Positions 58,719-64,000 of a stretch of DNA of 64,000 bases are shown here, in pieces. Made by a program: the position numbers and the translations under genes. Position 1 is the stretch's first letter. Each line of letters begins with the position of its first letter. Origin of the DNA: an uncultured Sphingomonas sp. (lineage in GTDB: Bacteria; Pseudomonadota; Alphaproteobacteria; Sphingomonadales; Sphingomonadaceae); contig NZ_CAJYTI010000010.1 of assembly GCF_913777625.1 (NCBI RefSeq), positions 62,001-126,000 of the forward strand, in the 5' to 3' direction. The notes beneath the pieces were generated by a model. It was given only the letters and a program-made list of their open reading frames with translations, searched no databases and was not told where the DNA came from.

Positions 58719-60019
58719 TACCAGCGGGTCTCGAACTTGTTGCGAAGGTAGATGGCGAGCCCGTTCATCGCGAGCAGCACCGCGAGCAGCACGAGGATCG
58801 CGGCGCTCGTCTTCTCGACGAAGCCGCGGCTAACTTCGTCCGACCAGAGGAAGATCTGCACCGGCAGCACGGTCGCCGGATCGGTGAAGCTGCCGGGCGG
58901 CGTGACGATGAAGGCGCGCATGCCGATGAGGAGCAGCGGCGCGGTCTCGCCCAGCGCGCGCGCCATGCCGATGATCGTGCCGGTGAGGATGCCGGGCAGC
59001 GCCAGCGGCAGGACGTGGTGGAACACCACCTGGATCGGGCTCGCGCCGATGCCGAGCGCGGCGTCGCGGATCGAGGGCGGCACACCCTTGATCGCGTTGC
59101 GGCTGGCGATGACGATGACGGGCATGATCATCAGCGCCAGCGTCACGCCGCCGACCAGCGGCGCCGAGCGCGGCAGCATCGGGCCATAGACATGGCCGCC
59201 GATCTGCCAGGTGCCGAGGAACACCGCGAGGCCGAGCAGGCCGAAGATGATCGAGGGCACCGCCGCGAGATTGTTGATCGAGACCTCGATCAGGTCGGTC
59301 CAGCGGTTCTTCGGCGCATATTCCTCGAGATAGATCGCCGAGAGCACGCCCACCGGAAAGGCGATCAGGAAGGTGATCGCCATGGTCAGCAGCGAGCCCT
59401 TCAGCGCGCCCCAGATGCCGACCGCGACCGGATCGGTCGAATCCGATTCGCGCAGGAAGGTCCAGTTGAAGCGCCGCGAGATCGCGCCCTGCTGCTGCAG
59501 CCGCGCCACGCCCGCTTCCATCGCGGGATCGCCGTCGCCGGCCAGCGCCTGATCGAAGCCGGTCGCGGCGGGCACGGCGAGGGTCACGCGCCGATCGAGC
59601 AGCGAGGGATCGCGCTTCACGGCATCGCGCACGCTCAGCCAGGCGCTGGGTGCGAGATAGGTCGCGCCCTCGGGCCCGAAGGCGGCGACGGCGGCGTTGT
59701 CCACCGCATCCTCGATGCCCGCACTGGCGAGCGCGAGATCGGCGGCGGGGCCGTTCAGCTGCGCCCGGGTGACCTTGAGCTGCGCGGCCTTGAGGTCGAT
59801 CGGCAGCGCCAGCTCGGTCACGGTGAAGCCGCGCCAGCCCTGCGCCACCATCGTTACCAGCAGGAAGGCGAGGAATGCTGCCGACAGGATCACCGCGCCC
59901 GCGCCGAGCATGCGGAAACGCCGCTCGGCCGCGTAGCGGCGGCGGATGCGCTTCTGCATCGCCGCGCCCTTCCAGTCGGTCGGCCGGCGCTCGGCTGCGA
60001 TGTCGGCGGGCTTAGTCAT
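58718..60019 (-). CDS. pstA: Phosphate ABC transporter permease PstA, long form
   Basis: 433 residues, about 140 more than E. coli PstA. The extra N-terminal part (about 40-200) has one membrane helix and a soluble domain of DUF3333 type, as in many alphaproteobacteria. The permease core has five to six helices with the E-A-A-like loop [15 protein letters not shown] at 60019 overlaps pstC by 8 bp. Confidence 0.95.
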   Translation of the reverse strand: MTKPADIAAERRPTDWKGAAMQKRIRRRYAAERRFRMLGAGAVILSAAFLAFLLVTMVAQGWRGFTVTELALPIDLKAAQLKVTRAQLNGPAADLALASAGIEDAVDNAAVAAFGPEGATYLAPSAWLSVRDAVKRDPSLLDRRVTLAVPAATGFDQALAGDGDPAMEAGVARLQQQGAISRRFNWTFLRESDSTDPVAVGIWGALKGSLLTMAITFLIAFPVGVLSAIYLEEYAPKNRWTDLIEVSINNLAAVPSIIFGLLGLAVFLGTWQIGGHVYGPMLPRSAPLVGGVTLALMIMPVIVIASRNAIKGVPPSIRDAALGIGASPIQVVFHHVLPLALPGILTGTIIGMARALGETAPLLLIGMRAFIVTPPGSFTDPATVLPVQIFLWSDEVSRGFVEKTSAAILVLLAVLLAMNGLAIYLRNKFETRW

Positions 60020-61388
60020 AGGCTTCGCGATACTTCTTCACGACGCGCAGCGCGACGATGTTGAGCAGCAGGGTGATGACGAACAGGGTGAGGCCCAGCG
60101 CGAAGGCGGCGAGCGTCTTGGGGCTGTCGAACTCGGCCTCGCCGGTCAGCAGGTCGACGATCTGCTTGGTGACGGTGGTCGCGCTCTGGAGCGGGTTGAG
60201 CGTGATCGTCGCGGCGCCCGAGGCGGCCATCACCACGATCATCGTCTCGCCGATCGCCCGGCTGACCGCGAGCAGTACGCCCGCCACCACGCCCGGAAGG
60301 GCCGCGGGAACGAGCACGCGCGAGATCGTCTCGCTGGTGGTCGCGCCCATCGCCAGGCTGCCGTCGCGCATCGCGGTGGGCACGGCGGCGAGCGAATCGT
60401 CGGCCATCGAGGAGACGAACGGGATGATCATCACGCCCATCACGAGGCCCGCCGCCAGCGCGCTTTCGGACGAGGCGAACGGGTCGCCCAGCGCTACCGC
60501 CAGCTTGCGCACCGCCGGCGCGACGGTGAGCGCGGCGAAATAGCCATAGACCACGGTGGGCACGCCGGCGAGCATCTCCAGCGTCGGCTTCATCCAGCGC
60601 CGCGTCGTCGCCGAGGCATATTGGGTGAGGTACACCGCGCTCATCAGCCCGAACGGGATGGCGACCAGCATCGCGATCACCGCGCCGATGAAGAAGGTGC
60701 CCCAGAACAACGGCACCGCGCCGAGCGACGCGCCGGGGTTCTTCGCGTCGATCACCTGCGGGCTCCAATGGGTGCCGAACAGGAACTGGGTGATCGGCAC
60801 CTGGCCGAAGAAGCGGGTCGATTCCCAGAAGAGCGAGGCGAAGATGCCGAGCGTCGTCAGGATGGCGATCAGCGAAGCGACCAGCAGGCCCAGCATCAGC
60901 GTGCGCTCCACCTTGGAGCGGGCGCGGAAATCGGCGCGGATACGGCTGAGCGCGAAGGCCGCGCCGGCAAAGGCAAGGAGGATCGCCGCGCCGGTGCCTG
61001 TCCAGGCATAGCGGTTGCGGGCCTCGCGCACCACCGGCGCGAGCTGTTGCGCCAGCGGGTCCGCCTCGGCGGTGTAGGGGTTCTCGGCGACCGCGCGTGC
61101 CTGGGCCAGTACCGAGTCGCGTTCGAAGCTGAAGTCGGAAAGCGCGGCCGCGGCCGGGCTCTGCAGCACCGTCTGGCGGACCAGCCCCGGGCTGATCGCC
61201 GACCAGAGGGCGAGGAACAGGAGCGGCGGCAGCACCGTCCACATGCCGACGAACCAGCCATGCTGGATCGGCAGCGAATGGAGCCGCTTGGCGCGCCCGC
61301 GATCGAAGCGCATCGCACGTGCCCGCGCGACCAGCCAGCCGATCAGCCCGAGGCCCAGGATCAGGAATAAAAGCGCGAGCGAATTCAC
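60012..61388 (-). CDS. pstC: Phosphate ABC transporter permease PstC, long form
   Basis: 458 residues with a GTG start, longer than E. coli PstC (319). Extra N-terminal helices and a loop (about 1-150) precede the permease core, which has L-A-G-V-P-T-V-V-Y-G-Y-F and an E-A-A-like loop A-M-R-D-G-S-L-A-M-G-A-T. Partner of PstA. It follows pstS by 40 bp. Confidence 0.95.
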   Translation of the reverse strand: MNSLALLFLILGLGLIGWLVARARAMRFDRGRAKRLHSLPIQHGWFVGMWTVLPPLLFLALWSAISPGLVRQTVLQSPAAAALSDFSFERDSVLAQARAVAENPYTAEADPLAQQLAPVVREARNRYAWTGTGAAILLAFAGAAFALSRIRADFRARSKVERTLMLGLLVASLIAILTTLGIFASLFWESTRFFGQVPITQFLFGTHWSPQVIDAKNPGASLGAVPLFWGTFFIGAVIAMLVAIPFGLMSAVYLTQYASATTRRWMKPTLEMLAGVPTVVYGYFAALTVAPAVRKLAVALGDPFASSESALAAGLVMGVMIIPFVSSMADDSLAAVPTAMRDGSLAMGATTSETISRVLVPAALPGVVAGVLLAVSRAIGETMIVVMAASGAATITLNPLQSATTVTKQIVDLLTGEAEFDSPKTLAAFALGLTLFVITLLLNIVALRVVKKYREAYD

Positions 61389-61428
61389 CGGCGAAACATC
61401 TCAGCGAAACAGGGGGTGGCGTGCGGAA

Positions 61429-62460
61429 TCACTTGAGCGTTGCCGGATCGAGCGGGGTGAGATCGGCGACGCGCTTCGCCATGGCCGCGCGAACCGCCTC
61501 GGGGGAGGCGATCAGGCCGCGCTTCACCAGCGGGCCGCCGGGCGCCCAAAGCGTGGTGTAGAGCGTCAGGAAGTCCTTCAGCCCCGGCACCGCCTTCAGG
61601 TGGCGCTTCTTCACATAGAGATAGAGCGGCCGGGCGCCGGGATATTGGCCGTCGGCGATCGTCGCATAGGTCGGCGCGACGCCCTCGATCGGCACGCCGT
61701 GCAGGCGGTTCTGATTCTCTTCGAGATAGGAATAGCCGAAGATGCCCAGCGCGTTGGGATTCTGCGCCAGCCCTTGGACGATCAGATTGTCGTTCTCGCC
61801 CTTGTCGACATAGGGGCCGTCGTCGCGGATGCGGCGGCATTCCGTATCATATTGGGCGGGATCCGCTTCCGCCTTGAGCTTGGTCGCGTTCGGATCGGCT
61901 TCCAGGCAGCCCGGCGCCAGCATCAGCTCGACAAAGGCGTCGCGGGTGCCGCTGGTCGAGGGCGGGCCCATCACCAGGATCGGAATGGCGGGGAGCGCCG
62001 GGTTCACGTCCTGCCAGGTGCGCGCGGTGTTGCGCTTGCCGAGCGGATTGGCAGCGAGCGCCAGATAGATGTCGCGCTTGCTCAGGCGCAGCTTCGGTCC
62101 CTGGTTGGACTCGGCGAGCGCGACGCCGTCGAGGCCGATCACGATCTCCAGGATCTCGCCGACCTGGTTCGCTTCGCAGCGATCATATTCCTTGCGCGTC
62201 ATCCGGCGCGAGGCGTTGGCGATGTCCGGGAACTGCGCGCCGACGCCCTCGCAGAAGCGGCGGATGCCGGCGCCGCTGCCGATCGATTCCACGACCGGCG
62301 CCTTGCGGCCGCTGCGCGCGTTGACAAAGGCTTCGGCGACGGCGGTGGTGAAGGGATAGACGGTCGAGGAGCCGACCACGCGGATCTCGCGCGTCGCATT
62401 GCCGTCGCACGCCGAAAGGGCGAGCGTGCCGAAGGCGATCAGCGCTAGACGACCCAGCAT
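61429..62460 (-). CDS. pstS: Phosphate-binding lipoprotein PstS
   Basis: 343 residues from the ATG at 62460. A GTG at 62466 has a better-spaced GGGGAG and may be the true start. Lipobox L-A-L-S-A-C-D predicts acylation at Cys17, so the protein is membrane-tethered, unlike free E. coli PstS. Phosphate-binding segments: V-G-S-S-T-V-Y-P-F, G-S-G-A-G-I, and P-S-T-S-G-T-R-D-A-F. It delivers phosphate to PstCA. A candidate Pho box lies 86-103 bp before the ATG. Confidence 0.94.
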   Translation of the reverse strand: MLGRLALIAFGTLALSACDGNATREIRVVGSSTVYPFTTAVAEAFVNARSGRKAPVVESIGSGAGIRRFCEGVGAQFPDIANASRRMTRKEYDRCEANQVGEILEIVIGLDGVALAESNQGPKLRLSKRDIYLALAANPLGKRNTARTWQDVNPALPAIPILVMGPPSTSGTRDAFVELMLAPGCLEADPNATKLKAEADPAQYDTECRRIRDDGPYVDKGENDNLIVQGLAQNPNALGIFGYSYLEENQNRLHGVPIEGVAPTYATIADGQYPGARPLYLYVKKRHLKAVPGLKDFLTLYTTLWAPGGPLVKRGLIASPEAVRAAMAKRVADLTPLDPATLK

Positions 62461-62545
62461 CGTCACTTTGTGCTCCCCGAGGATGGCGGTGTTTTGGAAT
62501 GCGGAGTCTGCGCTTTGCCCCGCGCTTCGCCCATCCGGCACTCCC

Positions 62546-62563
62546 GTTACGACTTTATGACAC
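62546..62563 (-). promoter_or_regulatory. Candidate Pho box before pstS
   Basis: On the minus strand the 18 bases GTGTCATAAAGTCGTAAC match the Pho-box layout of two 7-base direct repeats split by 4 A/T-rich bases (consensus CTGTCAT-N4-CTGTCAT): the first repeat is 6/7, the second about 4/7. It overlaps the phoR stop codon, so pstS would have its own PhoB-driven promoter. Confidence 0.6.
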
Positions 62564-63755
62564 TCGGCTCGATCGGCAGCCGCACGGCAACGGTGGTGCC
62601 GACACCGACGGTGGAGCTGATGTCCAGCCGCCCGCGGTGGCGCTCCACCACATGCTTGACGATCGCCAGCCCCAGCCCGGTGCCGCCCAGCGAGCGGCTG
62701 CGTCCCGAATCGACACGATAAAAGCGCTCGGTGAGGCGGGGGATGTGCTCGGCCGGGATGCCCTCGCCCTGGTCGGTCACGGCGAAGCGCACCATCGTGT
62801 CGCCCTCGCTGCGCAGCGAGACGGTGACCGGCGTGCCGGGCTTGCCGTACTTCATCGCATTGCCGATCAGATTGTGGAGCAGCTGGCTCAGCTGGGTACG
62901 GTCGCCGCGCACCGGCGCCACTGCCTCGATCTCGGTCACCACATCGGCGGCGCGGGGGCTGCCGGACAGCTCGGCGCAGACCTGCGGGATCAGATCGCCC
63001 AGCGCCACCGACTCGGCCGGCGCGCGATATTTCTCCGCCTCGATCCGGCTCAGCGAGATCAGGTCGCTGATCAGCCGGTCCATCCGCCGCGCCTCGTCGT
63101 GCATGATCTTGAGGAAGCGGGCGCGGATTTCCGGCTCCTCGCCCGCGCCGTCGGCCAGCGTCTCGACATAGCCGAGCAGCGAGGCAAGCGGGGTGCGCAG
63201 CTCATGACTGGCATTGGCGACGAAATCGACGCGCATCCGGTCCGCCTGATAGCTGCCGGTGCGATCCACCAGATGGACGACGCGCTCGCCGGTCTCGAGT
63301 GTGCGGACCCGCATTTCCCAGCGCTGCTCGCGGGTGCCGAGGCCCACCAGGTGGATCGGGGCGGCGCTGTGATCCTCGGCGGGATCGAGCAGCCGCTCGG
63401 CCGCGGCCGGGTGGCGGATGGCGAGGCGCACGTCCTCGCCCAGGATATGCTCGCCGAGCAGCGCGCGAGCGGCGGCATTGGCGGCAATGACCCGGGTGGT
63501 GGCGATCACCAGCACCGGCTCGGCGATGGCCTCGATCACCTCGCCGAAGGCGGGCTCCTGGTCGGTGGCCAGCGCGTCGGCTGCCGGGGGCGGGGCGGGA
63601 TCGCCGCCGATCGCGACCACCAGCACCGCCGCCACGGCGCCGACCAGCATCACCAGGGCTATCTGGAGCTCGCCGGTCACCAGCAAGCCGACCAGCGCCG
63701 AAAGCACGGCGACACCGAGCGCGAGAATCGTGCGGAAGCGGGCAGCCGAGAGCAT
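62547..63755 (-). CDS. phoR: Phosphate regulon sensor kinase PhoR
   Basis: 402 residues. Two membrane helices (about 8-50), a PAS-like domain (about 68-160), then HisKA with H184 in A-N-A-S-H-E-L-R-T-P-L and HATPase motifs (N-L-I-G-N-A-M-K-Y, D-Q-G-E-G-I-P, G-G-T-G-L-G-L-A-I-V-K-H). It phosphorylates PhoB when Pst signals low phosphate. First gene of phoR-pstSCAB-phoU-phoB; the placement of phoR ahead of pstS and far from phoB is common in alphaproteobacteria. Confidence 0.95.
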   Translation of the reverse strand: MLSAARFRTILALGVAVLSALVGLLVTGELQIALVMLVGAVAAVLVVAIGGDPAPPPAADALATDQEPAFGEVIEAIAEPVLVIATTRVIAANAAARALLGEHILGEDVRLAIRHPAAAERLLDPAEDHSAAPIHLVGLGTREQRWEMRVRTLETGERVVHLVDRTGSYQADRMRVDFVANASHELRTPLASLLGYVETLADGAGEEPEIRARFLKIMHDEARRMDRLISDLISLSRIEAEKYRAPAESVALGDLIPQVCAELSGSPRAADVVTEIEAVAPVRGDRTQLSQLLHNLIGNAMKYGKPGTPVTVSLRSEGDTMVRFAVTDQGEGIPAEHIPRLTERFYRVDSGRSRSLGGTGLGLAIVKHVVERHRGRLDISSTVGVGTTVAVRLPIEPSVIKS

Positions 63756-63837
63756 GTGCGCCTTCTAGCGCCCGATCGTCCCAAGACGAGCCTCTATTTA
63801 CGATTGCGAAATGGGCGGAAGCGCAGAACAAGGGGGC

Positions 63838-64000
63838 ATGGACGATCCGAAACCCGAAGACCTGCCGACCCGTCGGCGTGCGCTGATGCTGGGCGCGGCG
63901 AGTGCCGCGGCGATCGTCTCGATCCGCCCGGCGCTGGCGCAGACCAACGCCTCGATCCTGCAATGCGAGATTCCGGTCACCGATCCGGCCCGCGCGGGCA
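63838..64000 (+). CDS. Tat-exported protein, N-terminal fragment (3' cut by window)
   Basis: 54 codons are visible. ATG at 63838 with AGGGGG just upstream. Residues 10-33 form a twin-arginine signal: P-T-R-R-R-A-L-M-L-G-A-A-S, a hydrophobic core, and P-A-L-A-Q as the cleavage end. The mature start T-N-A-S-I-L-Q-C-E-I-P-V-T contains one cysteine. Too little is present to name it. It is divergent from phoR with an 82-bp gap. Confidence 0.75.
   Translation, partial: MDDPKPEDLPTRRRALMLGAASAAAIVSIRPALAQTNASILQCEIPVTDPARAG

Overview
The window is a chromosomal segment of a high-GC alphaproteobacterium, most likely Sphingomonadales (Sphingomonas or a close relative). Pointers to this are the ctrA cell-cycle regulator with TTAACC half-sites, a PEPxxWA-CTERM exported protein, a large TonB-dependent receptor paired with glycoside hydrolases, a DUF2794 gene, and two families of paired palindromic repeats between genes. 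About 93% of the sequence is coding. Both edges cut genes: the 3' end of proS at the left and the start of a Tat-exported protein at the right. No rRNA, tRNA, CRISPR array, prophage, transposase or plasmid gene was seen.

Layout. 1-7.5 kb: proS end, an MGT-type glycosyltransferase, bpt (N-end-rule transferase), bacterioferritin plus its ferredoxin bfd, a DUF418 membrane protein, a nitroreductase, a DUF3052-like protein and a HisKA_2 kinase. 7.6-13.8 kb: a 973-residue propeller/Y_Y_Y sensor kinase, a divergent RBBP9-like protein lacking the usual nucleophile, and a Tat-exported GH2 beta-galactosidase-like enzyme. 13.9-18.4 kb: a cyanophycin operon (cphA, isoaspartyl peptidase, cphB) with 8-bp overlaps. 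18.5-24.9 kb: an N-acetylglucosamine glycan locus (TonB receptor, GH89 alpha-N-acetylglucosaminidase, HGSNAT/NagX-like membrane protein) behind a LacI-style operator. 25-30.3 kb: free-methionine sulfoxide reductase, arfB with a pseudouridine synthase, wrbA and pirin divergent from a LysR regulator, and an AI-2E family permease. 30.4-31.2 kb: ctrA with a strong terminator. 31.3-43.1 kb: GNAT protein, HPP permease, amidohydrolase, threonine ammonia-lyase, PEP-CTERM protein, 2OG-oxygenase-like protein, rnr, a LacI regulator, a 54-residue membrane-anchored microprotein and an LplT-like transporter.

43.2-49.8 kb: an APH(3')-like kinase, pgsA-moaD-moaE, a parDE toxin-antitoxin pair, and the peroxide-defence set ahpC-ahpF-oxyR, followed by an internally shortened DUF3052-like gene. 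49.8-56.4 kb: acyltransferase 3, a TauE/SafE permease, cysE with a DUF2794 gene, a multi-pass membrane protein, an SDR dehydrogenase, and two small exported proteins sharing a C-terminal two-cysteine motif. 56.5-63.8 kb: the complete phosphate regulon phoR-pstSCAB-phoU-phoB on the minus strand, with a candidate Pho box at the phoR/pstS junction and a clear intrinsic terminator after phoB.

The most system-like parts are the cyanophycin store-and-recycle operon, the GH89/HGSNAT/TonB locus with its operator, and the Pho regulon. The less explained items are the 54-residue microprotein behind two CtrA half-sites, the two-cysteine exported pair, the orphan two-domain sensor kinase, and the two families of paired palindromes, which have no visible mobilising gene in the window.
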